Program-made: the position numbers and the translations under genes
Source of the DNA: Acidovorax sp. sif1233
Lineage (GTDB): Bacteria > Pseudomonadota > Gammaproteobacteria > Burkholderiales > Burkholderiaceae_C
Assembly (NCBI RefSeq): GCF_019218755.1
Contig: NZ_JAHUWZ010000001.1
Location: forward strand, 620,001 to 684,000
Length of the DNA stretch: 64,000 nt
Direction: 5' to 3'
Notes under the pieces: generated by a model
Told to the model about the DNA's origin: nothing
The model's database searches: none
Seen by the model: the letters and a program-made list of their open reading frames with translations, nothing else
In this document: piece by piece, positions 1 to 8,535 of the stretch
Numbering within the stretch: position 1 is the stretch's first letter
Layout: every line of letters begins with the position of its first letter

Positions 1-43
1 GCCTACCACGCTTTGGCCTTTGTTCCGCGCGGGATGGCGCGGG

Positions 44-92
44 TTGACAACCGACCGGGCTGGCGTATCGTGCCAGCCATCCATGAGAGGGG
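44..92 (+). promoter_or_regulatory. Probable promoter and RBS of the DUF917 gene
   Basis: A TTGACA hexamer at 44-49 is followed after 16 bases by TATCGT at 66-71, a fair sigma-70 promoter. A purine-rich ribosome-binding stretch (GAGAGGGG, 85-92) lies six bases before the ATG at 99. Read by eye only. Confidence 0.45.
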
Positions 93-98
93 CGAGAG

Positions 99-1280
99 AT
101 GGGTGTTTATTCCTACGGGCTGAACGAGTTCCAGTCGGTGGCGGACGGCGCGGCGGTGCTGGCCAGTGGCGGCGGTGGCAGTTACCACGACGCGTGCTCC
201 ATCCTGGAGGAGCTGGCCCGCCAGGGCTTCACGGGCACCGTCCAGGTGCAGGACTATGACGGGGCGACCAACGCCTGCGTGCTGGCCATCATGGGCTCGC
301 CCGACGCGGCCGACAGCCTGACGCTGGCCGCCATCCAGAACTCCATCCGCAACACGGTGCAGGTGCTGGCGGACGCCACCGGGGCGTCGCCGGGGGCCTA
401 CATCCCGGTGGAGATCGGGCCCATCAACTCGCTGGTGCCGCTGATCGGCGCGGCCATGGGCGGGGGGGCGGTCTGGGTGGTCAACGGCGACGGAGCCGGG
501 CGCGCGGTGCCCGAGCTGCCGCAGACCACGTTCACCGGCAATCCGCCGCTGGCTCCGTGCCCCGCGGCGCTGGCCAGCGACGCGGCCAGCCCCGCCGACA
601 TCGAATCCGCCGTGCTGGGCGCGAGCACGGCCGCGCGGGTGGAAACGCTGGCCGGCGGCGTGGTGGGCGGCTTTGGCGGGTATTCCGGCATCGCGATGTG
701 GCCGTCCAACGCGGGCAACGGCTTTGCGCTGTCGGGCAGCTACATCGCGGGCACGCTGGAGCAGGCGCGCGCGCTGGGGCAGTTCCTGCGGGACAGCGGC
801 ACGCCGCAGGCCACGGGCGCGGTGGCCGATGCCATCGCCCTCATCACGGGCCGGCCCGCCGCCGCCGTGGCGACCAACTTCTTCATCACCTCGGTCTCGC
901 AGTCCACGTCCAGCGCATCGCTGGATTCGGGCATCATCCGCCTGGACAACACGCAGGATCCGCGCCAGAGCACGCAGACGCACTACCTCTACAACCTCAA
1001 CGAGAACCTCATCATGTACTCGTCGTCGAGCGCGGTGCCCGACATCATTGCCCCGGACTCGATCTGCTACTACTCCGAAAGCACCGGGCGCGGGTTCTCC
1101 AATGCCAGCGACGATCTGGCGCTGTACTTCGATGCCGCCACCGGCCAGAGCACGGGCCGGATGGTGAGCGTGATCGCGGTGCAGACAGCGCCGCAGCTGT
1201 ACGGCACGCCGGGCGTGGTGGCCTCGTTTGCGTCGCTGCTGCGCAACATCGGCTACGCGGGCGCCATGCCCCCGGCCTGA
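99..1280 (+). CDS. DUF917 family protein (S-methyl-thiohydantoin desulfurase-like)
   Basis: This 393-residue protein looks like a DUF917 family member. The N-terminal glycine-rich run VLASGGGGS (about residues 21-29) corresponds to the LGTGGGG motif of that family, and the glycine- and alanine-rich middle (AAMGGGAVWVVNGDGAGR, about 118-135) also fits. Family members include enzymes acting on hydantoin-like rings and proteins of unknown role, and they often sit beside a hydantoinase/oxoprolinase gene; no such partner is here. No signal peptide is visible, so it is probably cytosolic. The gene has its own promoter-like sequence and stands alone, with a PAS-GGDEF gene 80 bases downstream on the same strand. 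The family assignment is fairly sure; the substrate is unknown. Confidence 0.75.
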   Translation: MGVYSYGLNEFQSVADGAAVLASGGGGSYHDACSILEELARQGFTGTVQVQDYDGATNACVLAIMGSPDAADSLTLAAIQNSIRNTVQVLADATGASPGAYIPVEIGPINSLVPLIGAAMGGGAVWVVNGDGAGRAVPELPQTTFTGNPPLAPCPAALASDAASPADIESAVLGASTAARVETLAGGVVGGFGGYSGIAMWPSNAGNGFALSGSYIAGTLEQARALGQFLRDSGTPQATGAVADAIALITGRPAAAVATNFFITSVSQSTSSASLDSGIIRLDNTQDPRQSTQTHYLYNLNENLIMYSSSSAVPDIIAPDSICYYSESTGRGFSNASDDLALYFDAATGQSTGRMVSVIAVQTAPQLYGTPGVVASFASLLRNIGYAGAMPPA

Positions 1281-1360
1281 CCATGCGCAGACAGACAGAC
1301 AACCAGCCCACCAGCCAGCAACCGGCCAAGACACGGACAGCGCGATGAAGGCAAGCCGCC

Positions 1361-2413
1361 ATGGGTGAAGCAGATCTGAACCGGGAGCGGCTGGAGCTGG
1401 CGCTGGAGGCCGCCGGGCTGGACCTGTGGGAGAACGACCTGGTGACCGGCAATGTCACCCGCAAGGCGACCAAGACCTTCCTCGAACTGGGCTTCACCGA
1501 GGAGGAGATCGTCTCGGGCGTGCAGGACATCTACGGCCTGTTCCATCCGGAGGACGTGGACAGTGTCCGGCAAGCCGTGGCCGACCACCTCTGCGGCGTC
1601 ACGCCGCAGTACCGCTGCGAATTCCGCCTGCGCGCCAAGGGCGGCGACTGGGTCTGGTACGCGAACTATGGCCGCATCATGGACGGCCACAGCGACACGC
1701 CGGGCAAGCGGCTCATCGGGGTCACCTTCAACATCGACGACCGCAAGCGCAAGGAAGACGAGATCGCCCAGATCAACCGCCAGCTCGTGGAGCAGAACCG
1801 CCTGCTGCAGCAGCTCAATGCCGCGCTGGAGCTGCTGGCGGCCAACGATGCGCTCACGGGGCTGTCCAACCGCCGCACGCTGATGGAACTGGGCGCCAAC
1901 GAATGCCAGCGGACCCAACGGTTTGGCCACCCGCTGTCGCTGCTGGTGGTGGACATCGACCTGTTCAAGCCCGTCAACGACGTGTGGGGGCACCTGGCGG
2001 GCGACCGCGTGATCTGCGCCGTGGCCCAGGCCTGTGCGTCACGCAAGCGCAGTGGCGTGGACATCGTGGCGCGTTTCGGGGGCGAGGAATTCGTCATCGT
2101 GCTGCCCGAGACCGATGGGGCCAGCGCCCAGCGCATGGCCGAATCGCTGCGCCACGACGTGTCGGCGATGAGCGTGCCCGTGAACGACGAAGGCGCCAGC
2201 ATCTCGGTCACCGTGAGCATTGGCGTGGCCACGCTGCACCAGGGCTCGGGGCTGGATTTCGAGGAGCTGGTCAACCGCGCCGACAAGGCGCTGTACCGCG
2301 CCAAGGAGTCGGGGCGCAACACCGTGCACTGCGCGGATGCGCACCCCGCGCACGCCCGGGTGCATGTGCTGCCCAACCCGGGCGAGGCACCGGGCGGCGT
2401 GGTCGCAGCCTGA
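1361..2413 (+). CDS. PAS-GGDEF diguanylate cyclase
   Basis: A 350-residue signalling protein that probably makes cyclic di-GMP from two GTP. An N-terminal PAS fold of the PAS_3 type (about 10-125, ending GVTFNIDDRKRKEDE) is followed by a coiled-coil linker rich in Glu, Gln and Leu (about 130-160) and a GGDEF domain (about 162-335). The active-site loop reads GGEEF at 240-244, which is catalytically competent. The usual RxxD inhibitory site five residues before the loop reads SGVD, so product feedback through that site is probably lost. There are no membrane segments, so the PAS domain should sense a cytosolic signal or ligand. Its 3-prime end is 17 bases from the end of the convergent MurA-like gene. 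Confidence 0.9.
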   Translation: MGEADLNRERLELALEAAGLDLWENDLVTGNVTRKATKTFLELGFTEEEIVSGVQDIYGLFHPEDVDSVRQAVADHLCGVTPQYRCEFRLRAKGGDWVWYANYGRIMDGHSDTPGKRLIGVTFNIDDRKRKEDEIAQINRQLVEQNRLLQQLNAALELLAANDALTGLSNRRTLMELGANECQRTQRFGHPLSLLVVDIDLFKPVNDVWGHLAGDRVICAVAQACASRKRSGVDIVARFGGEEFVIVLPETDGASAQRMAESLRHDVSAMSVPVNDEGASISVTVSIGVATLHQGSGLDFEELVNRADKALYRAKESGRNTVHCADAHPAHARVHVLPNPGEAPGGVVAA

Positions 2414-2430
2414 GGCCCGCGGGCCGCCAC

Positions 2431-3732
2431 TCACTCCTCGCTGGTCCACTCCACCTGCACGCCCAGGCTGCGCAGGTTCTCCACGAAGCGCGGGTGGGCG
2501 CGGCGGATGGGCGTGGCGTTGCGGATCTCGGAGCGCCCGGGCGTGCTCGCCGCCACCATGAACAGCGCGATCGCCACGCGGATGATGTAGGGGCTCTCGA
2601 CCACGGCCGGGCTCAGGGGGTTGCCCCCGAAGGTGACCAGGCGGTGCGGGTCGGACTGGAACACGTGCGCGCCGAACTTCGACAGCTCGCCCGCCCAGCC
2701 CAGGGCCCCGTCGTACACCTTGTTCCAGAACAGCGCGTTGCCCTCGGCGCGCACGCCCAGGGCAATGAAGATGGGCAGCAGGTCCACCGGAAAATACGGC
2801 CAGGGCGCGGCCTCCACCTTGGTCAGCACATTGCTCGTGAAGGGCGTCTGCACCTTGAGCGGCCCGTCGCACGCCGCGCGCGACCAGCCGTCCTCGTGCG
2901 TGACGGTGACGCCGAACTTGGCGAAGGTGCGGTCGATGAGCGGAAAGTTCCCGGGCGCGCTGTTCTTCACCACCACGTCCCCGCCGGTGATCGCGCCCAG
3001 GGCGAGGAAGGTCGTGATCTCGTGGAAATCCTCGTCGAAACGGAACTCCCCGCCGCGCAGGGCCGTGCCGCCGTGCACGGTGATGCGCGAGGTGCCCATG
3101 CCCTCGATGCGCACGCCGATCATGGCCATGAAGCGGCAGAACTCCTGCACGTGCGGCTCCGACGCCGCGTTGGTCAGCACCGAGGTGCCTTCGGCCGTGG
3201 CGGCGCACAGCACGAAGTTCTCGGTGGTGGTCACCGATGCGTAGTCCAGCCAGTGGTGGTTGGCCTGCAGCCGGCCCGCGCTGCGGATCAGCAGCGAACC
3301 CTCGGCCCGCTCGACGGCGCCCCCGAAGCGGCGGAACACCTCCACGTGCGGGTCGATCTCGCGCACGCCCAGCGTGCAGCCCTTGACGTTGTCCTCCAGC
3401 CGCGCCACGCCAAAGCGCGCGAGCAGCGGGGGCACCAGCATGATGGACGAGCGCATCTCCTCGGGCAGCCGGTGCTGCGCGGCATCGAACACCGTGGCGT
3501 GGTGGTGCAGGTCGAGCGTGCCGGAGGCGTGGTCCATGCGGACATCGCTGCCCAGGGTGCGGAAGATCTCCAGGATCTTGCGCACATCGGTGATGTCGGG
3601 CACGCCCAGGAGCTTGAGCGGCTCGTTGGTGAGCAGCGTGGCGCACAGCACGGGGAGCACCGCGTTCTTGTTGGCGGAAGGCGTGATGCGGCCCCGGAGC
3701 GGGGTGCCGCCGTGGACGACGAGGTTGGACAT
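2431..3732 (-). CDS. MurA-like enolpyruvyl transferase (divergent UDP-GlcNAc 1-carboxyvinyltransferase)
   Basis: This 433-residue protein belongs to the EPSP synthase/MurA fold. MurA transfers enolpyruvate from PEP to UDP-GlcNAc in the first committed step of peptidoglycan synthesis. Key positions are kept: the active-site Lys in PSANKNAVLP (K22), the PEP-binding Cys (C119, in KGCTLG) and the Asp of the FPVDL loop. The sequence around them is unlike housekeeping MurA, which has GGCAIG at the Cys loop. The start at 3732 opens with the typical MurA N-terminus (SNLVVHGGTPLRG). In related genomes the housekeeping murA usually lies near hisG, so this is more likely a paralogue, perhaps acting on another nucleotide sugar or as a spare MurA. 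It is monocistronic and convergent with the diguanylate cyclase gene. Confidence 0.75.
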   Translation of the reverse strand: MSNLVVHGGTPLRGRITPSANKNAVLPVLCATLLTNEPLKLLGVPDITDVRKILEIFRTLGSDVRMDHASGTLDLHHHATVFDAAQHRLPEEMRSSIMLVPPLLARFGVARLEDNVKGCTLGVREIDPHVEVFRRFGGAVERAEGSLLIRSAGRLQANHHWLDYASVTTTENFVLCAATAEGTSVLTNAASEPHVQEFCRFMAMIGVRIEGMGTSRITVHGGTALRGGEFRFDEDFHEITTFLALGAITGGDVVVKNSAPGNFPLIDRTFAKFGVTVTHEDGWSRAACDGPLKVQTPFTSNVLTKVEAAPWPYFPVDLLPIFIALGVRAEGNALFWNKVYDGALGWAGELSKFGAHVFQSDPHRLVTFGGNPLSPAVVESPYIIRVAIALFMVAASTPGRSEIRNATPIRRAHPRFVENLRSLGVQVEWTSEE

Positions 3733-3832
3733 GGGTGGAGCAGGGCTGAAGAAGGGGCCGGGCAGGCCGGGGGCCTGCGCGAGGTCGATACTCTAACTGG
3801 GTCTGGTTTTCCGTGGTGGCGGAAGGCCTGGA

Positions 3833-3850
3833 TGCTATGCAATCAATAGC
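3833..3850 (-). repeat. Partial copy of palindromic repeat family A
   Basis: Read on the minus strand, GCTATTGATTGCATAGC matches only the first small stem (GCTAT...ATAGC) of the two-hairpin family A repeat found elsewhere in the window. The second, larger stem is absent. It lies in the 232-base gap between the murA-like start and the end of iorA, a gap that otherwise holds no gene I can support. Confidence 0.4.
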
Positions 3851-3964
3851 ACTCCACGCTTGACAGGCGTGCGCGGAGGCCATTCCAGAGGGGTGGCATC
3901 CTGGCGCCCGCCTGGCGTCTGGTCCCCGGAGCTTGCCGCCATCCCCCGGGGCACGGGGCGGGCG

Positions 3965-4426
3965 TCACGCCTTTTCCGTGGCCGCCGCCTGGTGGATCGC
4001 CGCGCGAATCCGCTGGTAGGTGCCGCAGCGGCACGCGTTGCCCGACATCGCCGCGTCAATGTCCGCATCGCTGGGCCGTGGCGTCTTCTTCAGGAGCGCG
4101 CAGGCCGACATGAGCTGCCCGCTCTGGCAGTAGCCGCACTGCGCCACATCCAGCACCGTCCACGCGGTGCGCAGGGCGGTGGCCTCGGGGCCGTGCAGGC
4201 CTTCGATGGTGGTGATGTCGGCATCGCCCACGGCCGACAGAGGCGTGATGCAGGCGCGCACGGGCTCGCCGTTCAGGTGCACGGTGCAGGCGCCGCACAG
4301 CGCCATGCCGCAGCCAAACTTGGTGCCGTTCAGATGCAGCTCGCCGCGCAGCACCCACAGCAGCGGGGTGTCGGGTTCGGCGGTGACGGAGATGGCTTTG
4401 CCGTTGATGCGCAGGGTGGTGGGCAT
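3965..4426 (-). CDS. iorA: Isoquinoline 1-oxidoreductase-type [2Fe-2S] subunit
   Basis: A 153-residue electron-transfer subunit of a xanthine-oxidase-family enzyme. It has the plant-ferredoxin cluster motif ([16 protein letters not shown]) and the second cluster motif (CGYCQSGQ ... [10 protein letters not shown]), giving two [2Fe-2S] sites. The ending [13 protein letters not shown] is typical of IorA and related aldehyde dehydrogenase small subunits. I chose the ATG at 4426 because AAGGA sits about eight bases before it; a TTG five codons upstream is also in frame. It follows iorB by 20 bases and must be co-transcribed. The pair needs a membrane cytochrome or similar acceptor, not seen here. 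The substrate could be an N-heterocycle or an aldehyde. Confidence 0.85.
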   Translation of the reverse strand: MPTTLRINGKAISVTAEPDTPLLWVLRGELHLNGTKFGCGMALCGACTVHLNGEPVRACITPLSAVGDADITTIEGLHGPEATALRTAWTVLDVAQCGYCQSGQLMSACALLKKTPRPSDADIDAAMSGNACRCGTYQRIRAAIHQAAATEKA

Positions 4427-4446
4427 GGAGGGTTCCTTCAAGCCGG

Positions 4447-6717
4447 TCAGGCCAGTTTCAGGGGCAGGGCGCGCAGGCGCTGCCCGGTCAGGGCAAACAG
4501 CGCATTCGCCACCGCGGGCGCGATCGGCGGCACGCCGGGTTCGCCCACGCCTTCGGGCGGCTCGGCGCTGTCGATGATGTGGGTCTCCACGCGCGGGCAG
4601 TCGGCCATGCGCAGCAGCGGGTAGTCATGGAAGTTGCCCTGCTGCACCTGCCCGTCCTTGACCGTGACCTCGCCGTGCAGCGCCGCCGTGAGGCCGAACA
4701 CCACGGCGCTTTCCATCTGCTGCTCGATCAGGTTGGGATTGATGGCGGCGCCGCAGTCGATCACGCACACCACGCGGTGCACGCGGATGGCCTTGTCGGC
4801 GCCCACCGACACCTCGGCCACCTGGGCCACGATGGAGCCGAACGACTGGTGCAGCGCCACGCCCCGCGCGCGCTGCCCGCCCGCCGCGCCTGGCGCCAGC
4901 GGCTTGCCCCAGTCCGCCAGCTCGGCCGCCTTGTGCAGCACCTTCAGGTGGCGCGGGTGTTTTTGCAGCAGCGCGGCGCGGAAGGCCACCGGGTCCTGCC
5001 TGGCCGCTGCGGCGGCCTCGTCCACAAAACTCTCCTTGAAGAACGCCTGGTGCGAATGCCCCACCGAGCGCCAGAAGCCCACGGGCAGGGGCATGTCGAC
5101 CACCTCATGCGCGATGCGCGCATGGGGCCATTCGTAGGGCTGGTCGAAGGCACCTTCGGACGTGGTCTTGTCGGGGCCCGCGCCCGCCAGGCCAAAGGTG
5201 CGCACCAGCACCTGCGGCACGATGGCCTGGCCCGCGGAGATGTTGTGCCACGCCACCAGGTGTCCCTGCGCATCAAACCCTGCCTTGAAGCGGGCCATGC
5301 AGGCGGGGCGGTAGAAGTCGTGCTGCGTGTCCTGCTCGCGGGTCCACAGCGTCTGCACCGGCGCGCCCCCGGCGGCCTGGGCGATGGCGGCGGCCTGGCC
5401 CACGTAGTCCACCTCCAGCCGCCGCCCAAAGCCGCCCCCCAGCAGCAGCTGGTGCACGGTCACTTTCTCTTCGTCGATGCCCAGCGCCTTGGCGGCTGCC
5501 CTGCGGGCCAGGCCCGGCACCTGGGTGGATGTCCACACGGTGGCGGCCCCGTCCTTGAATTGCACCGTGCAGTTGATGGGCTCCAGCGCCGCGTGGGCCA
5601 GGTAGGGCGCGCGGTAGTCCGCGTTGATGGTGCTGGCCGCGCCCTGCAAGGCCGCATCCACGTCGCCCGTGCTGTGGTAGCCAAAGCCCTTGGCCTGGTC
5701 CAGCGCCTGCGCCATGCGCGCCATCACGGCGTCGCTCGACAGCGTGGCGGCGGGGCCGTGGTCCCATTCCACGGTGACAGCGGCGGCGGCCTTCCTGGCG
5801 TGCCAGGGCGTGTCGGCGATCACGGCCACGGCGCCGGTGCCGCCGTGCAGGGGCGCCACGGCCAGCACGTGTTTCACGCCCGGCAGCTTCCGGGCGGCGG
5901 CTGCATCAAAGCGCGCCACCTTGCCGCCGCGCGTGGGGCACATCACCACGCTGGCATGCAGCAGGCCGGGCGGGTGGGCGTCGATGCCGTACACGGCCGA
6001 GCCATCCAGCTTGGAAGGCGCCTCGATGCGCGTGAGCGGCTTGCCGATGAGCTTGAACTGCGCGGGTTCCTTCAGCGTGACCTTGCCCCGCATGGGCTGC
6101 TGCGCGGCCAGGGCGGCCAGTTCGCCAAACGTGGCGCGCTGGCCGGCCACATGTTCCACCACGCCCGCGTTGGCCGTGCACTCCGCCGCCTGCACGTTCC
6201 ATTGCGCGGCGGCGGCGCGGATCAGCAGGGCGCGCGCGTGGGCGCCGGCCTCGCGCATGGGCAGCCACAGGTCCTTGATGCTGCTCGATCCGCCCGTCAT
6301 CATCACGCCCACCTCGCGCATGGTCTTGGCTGTCAGCCAGCCCGCCACGGCCTTCATCGAGCCGTCGTTGTCGGGATGGAAGGGCAGGCCGTCCACCACG
6401 GTGGCCAGGTTGTTGTAGATGTCGTCGATGGGCGCCATCTCCAGCCGCACCTGCGCCCAGTCGGCATCCAGCTCTTCCGCCAGGATGGCGGCCAGGCCCG
6501 TGTGCGCGCCCTGGCCCATTTCGGATTTGGCCATCATCACCGTCACGGTGTTGTCGGCGCCCACCTTGAGCCAGCCGTTCAGCGCCGCCTGCCCGCTGGC
6601 GCTGGGCACCGGGTCGGCCGGGTGCAGGCGCTGGCGCGGCGGCATCACGCCCCAGCCAATGACCAGCGCGCCCGCTGTCGCGGCGCCACCGAGGAGCACT
6701 GTGCGTCGTTTCACCAT
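4447..6717 (-). CDS. iorB: Isoquinoline 1-oxidoreductase-type molybdopterin subunit, Tat-exported
   Basis: This 756-residue protein is the large catalytic subunit that binds molybdopterin cytosine dinucleotide and hydroxylates a heterocycle or oxidises an aldehyde. The N-terminus, with KRRTVLLGG then a hydrophobic stretch (about 4-20), is a twin-arginine signal, so the folded complex is exported to the periplasm. Family features include [21 protein letters not shown] near residue 67, the [10 protein letters not shown] cofactor loop, and [16 protein letters not shown] at the C-terminus carrying the catalytic Glu. It is the first gene of a two-gene operon with iorA. The name iorB reflects family resemblance; many homologues act on aldehydes, so the true substrate is open. 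Confidence 0.85.
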   Translation of the reverse strand: MVKRRTVLLGGAATAGALVIGWGVMPPRQRLHPADPVPSASGQAALNGWLKVGADNTVTVMMAKSEMGQGAHTGLAAILAEELDADWAQVRLEMAPIDDIYNNLATVVDGLPFHPDNDGSMKAVAGWLTAKTMREVGVMMTGGSSSIKDLWLPMREAGAHARALLIRAAAAQWNVQAAECTANAGVVEHVAGQRATFGELAALAAQQPMRGKVTLKEPAQFKLIGKPLTRIEAPSKLDGSAVYGIDAHPPGLLHASVVMCPTRGGKVARFDAAAARKLPGVKHVLAVAPLHGGTGAVAVIADTPWHARKAAAAVTVEWDHGPAATLSSDAVMARMAQALDQAKGFGYHSTGDVDAALQGAASTINADYRAPYLAHAALEPINCTVQFKDGAATVWTSTQVPGLARRAAAKALGIDEEKVTVHQLLLGGGFGRRLEVDYVGQAAAIAQAAGGAPVQTLWTREQDTQHDFYRPACMARFKAGFDAQGHLVAWHNISAGQAIVPQVLVRTFGLAGAGPDKTTSEGAFDQPYEWPHARIAHEVVDMPLPVGFWRSVGHSHQAFFKESFVDEAAAAARQDPVAFRAALLQKHPRHLKVLHKAAELADWGKPLAPGAAGGQRARGVALHQSFGSIVAQVAEVSVGADKAIRVHRVVCVIDCGAAINPNLIEQQMESAVVFGLTAALHGEVTVKDGQVQQGNFHDYPLLRMADCPRVETHIIDSAEPPEGVGEPGVPPIAPAVANALFALTGQRLRALPLKLA

Positions 6718-7109
6718 GGGGTTGTTTCCTTCGTGGCGTAGGTGGGCTGGATGGGGGCATGCGAGCCCGGCGCATGGGGTGATGGTTCAAATATCGTAAA
6801 CCTGCGACCGAGATTCCCCCGCCCTTCGGGGACTTGGCATTTTGAGTGTTTTTGGCCTCCAGCGCTTATCCATCAAGCGCTAAAAGCTATTAAATGCATA
6901 GCGTTTCGCCTGCCCGACACAAGCTGGGTGGGCAGGCCCCGGCGGCCTGCGGCCGGGCCACCGTGTACGCCACCCGGCGTATTTCCCAAGCCGGCCTCGC
7001 TCTCCAGAATCCATTCCATCGCCCGATCCGCCACGGCTCCACCACGGAGCCCGCCGGGCGAAGCGGTTTGATTGATTCACTGATTGAAACCACCACCGGA
7101 GAAGCACAC
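6718..7109. other. Intergenic region between iorB and urtA
   Basis: This 392-base gap separates two divergent operons and should hold both promoters. It contains a complete family A repeat (6846-6904). The ribosome-binding site GGAGA of urtA lies at 7098-7102. I looked for a sigma-54 promoter, expected for nitrogen-controlled urea uptake, and found none that fits. Confidence 0.6.
6846..6904 (-). repeat. Family A palindromic repeat (two hairpins)
   Basis: On the minus strand the element begins with a small stem GCTAT ... ATAGC, then a larger stem AGCGCTT-GATGGAT-AAGCGCT, then GGAGGCC and a T-rich tail. The same architecture recurs at 12241, 16081 and 40871 and inside puuD and xdhA. Confidence 0.85.
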
Positions 7110-8381
7110 ATGCAACGTCGTTATTCCCTCAAGGCCCTTGCGGCCGTCGCTGCGCTCGCTGGCCTGTCTGCGCTGCCAGCCCACGCACAGGACACCATCA
7201 AGGTCGGCATCCTGCACAGCCTGTCGGGCACCATGGCCATTTCCGAGACTGTGTTGAAAGACACCGTGCTGATGGCCATCGACGAGATCAACGCCAAGGG
7301 CGGCGTGCTGGGCAAGAAGCTCGAGCCCGTGGTGGTGGACCCCGCCTCCAACTGGCCCCTGTTCGCCGAAAAGACCAAGCAGCTGCTGGGCCAGGACAAG
7401 GTCTCGGTGATCTTCGGCTGCTGGACCTCGGTGTCGCGCAAGTCGGTGTTGCCGGTCGTGGAAGAAATGAACGGCCTGCTGTTCTACCCCGTGCAGTACG
7501 AGGGTGAGGAACTCTCCAAGAACGTGTTCTACACCGGCGCCGCGCCCAACCAGCAGGCCATCCCCGCGGTGGACTACCTGATGAGCAAGGACGGCGGCAG
7601 CGCCAAGCGCTGGGTGCTGCTGGGCACCGACTACGTCTACCCCCGCACCACCAACAAGATCCTGCGCGCCTACCTCAAGTCCAAGGGCGTGAAGGATTCG
7701 GACATCGACGAGAAGTACACCCCGTTTGGCCATTCGGACTACCAGACCATCGTCGCCGACATCAAGAAGTTCAGCCAGGGCGGCAAGACGGCCGTGGTGT
7801 CCACCATCAACGGCGACTCCAACGTGCCCTTCTACAAGGAACTGGGCAACGCGGGCCTGAAGGCCAAGGACGTGCCGGTCGTCGCATTCAGCGTGGGCGA
7901 GGAAGAACTGCGCGGCGTGGACACCAAGCCGCTGGTGGGCCACCTGGCCGCCTGGAACTACTTCCAGTCCATCAAAAGCCCGGCCAACACCGAGTTCATC
8001 AAGAAGTGGAGCGACTACGCCAAGGCCAAGGGCATTGCCGGCCACAAGGACAAGCCGCTCACCAACGACCCGATGGAAGCCACCTACATCGGCATCAACA
8101 TGTGGAAGCAGGCTGTCGAGAAGGCCAAGAGCACGGATGTGGACAAGGTGATCGCCGCCATGGCCGGCCAGACCTTCAAGGCACCGTCGGGCATCGTGTC
8201 CAAGATGGACGAGAAGAACCACCACCTGCACAAGAGCGTGTTCATCGGCGAGATCAAGGCCGACGGCCAGTTCAACGTGGTGTGGAAGACGCCGGGCCCC
8301 GTGAAGGCCAAGCCATGGAGCCCGTACATCGAAGGCAACGACAAGAAGAAGGACGAGCCGGACGGCAAGTCGAAGCTGTGA
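7110..8381 (+). CDS. urtA: Urea ABC transporter, periplasmic urea-binding protein
   Basis: The 423-residue protein is the substrate-binding component of the high-affinity urea importer. A Sec signal peptide (RRYSLKALAAVAALAGLSALPAHA, with cleavage after AHA) is followed by the family hallmark DTIKVGILHSLSGTMAISE and by the CWTSVSRKSVLPVVEE segment of the ligand pocket. It is a type I periplasmic-binding fold of the branched-chain amino acid class. The ATG at 7110 is preferred over an upstream in-frame start because it opens the signal peptide and has GGAGA seven bases before it. It leads the urtABCDE operon. Downstream of its stop lies a family B repeat before urtB, which may set the ratio of binding protein to permease. 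Confidence 0.97.
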   Translation: MQRRYSLKALAAVAALAGLSALPAHAQDTIKVGILHSLSGTMAISETVLKDTVLMAIDEINAKGGVLGKKLEPVVVDPASNWPLFAEKTKQLLGQDKVSVIFGCWTSVSRKSVLPVVEEMNGLLFYPVQYEGEELSKNVFYTGAAPNQQAIPAVDYLMSKDGGSAKRWVLLGTDYVYPRTTNKILRAYLKSKGVKDSDIDEKYTPFGHSDYQTIVADIKKFSQGGKTAVVSTINGDSNVPFYKELGNAGLKAKDVPVVAFSVGEEELRGVDTKPLVGHLAAWNYFQSIKSPANTEFIKKWSDYAKAKGIAGHKDKPLTNDPMEATYIGINMWKQAVEKAKSTDVDKVIAAMAGQTFKAPSGIVSKMDEKNHHLHKSVFIGEIKADGQFNVVWKTPGPVKAKPWSPYIEGNDKKKDEPDGKSKL

Positions 8382-8383
8382 TC

Positions 8384-8500
8384 TCCCCCTGAGCGGCTAC
8401 GCCGCTTCCCCCTCTCTCACGCTGCGCGTGGGAGGGGGACGCCGCCAGCGCGGCGGGGCGGCCCTTGCGCGGCGGCCCTGGTCTGGGCCCTGCGCGCTGC
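8384..8500 (+). repeat. Family B palindromic GC-rich repeat between urtA and urtB
   Basis: The sequence begins CCCCCTGAGCGGCTACGCCG two bases after the urtA stop and runs through CCCTCTCTCACGCTGCGCG and GGAGGGGGACGCCGCCAGCG to a GGCGGGGCGGCCCTTGCGCG segment. Similar elements follow other stops in the window (26640, 56270, 58706). It can form strong hairpins and probably affects mRNA ends or stability. Confidence 0.75.
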
Positions 8501-8535
8501 ACAGGCCCATCTTGTTCGACGCCACTGGCCCTTCC

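Noticed and set aside
6718-7109. Possible sigma-54 promoter before urtA (a TTGGCA sequence near 6835)
   Set aside because: The required GC at the -12 position is missing and spacing does not fit, so I do not call it.
6894-7109. In-frame N-terminal extension of UrtA
   Set aside because: It begins inside the family A repeat; the signal peptide and ribosome-binding site support the start at 7110.
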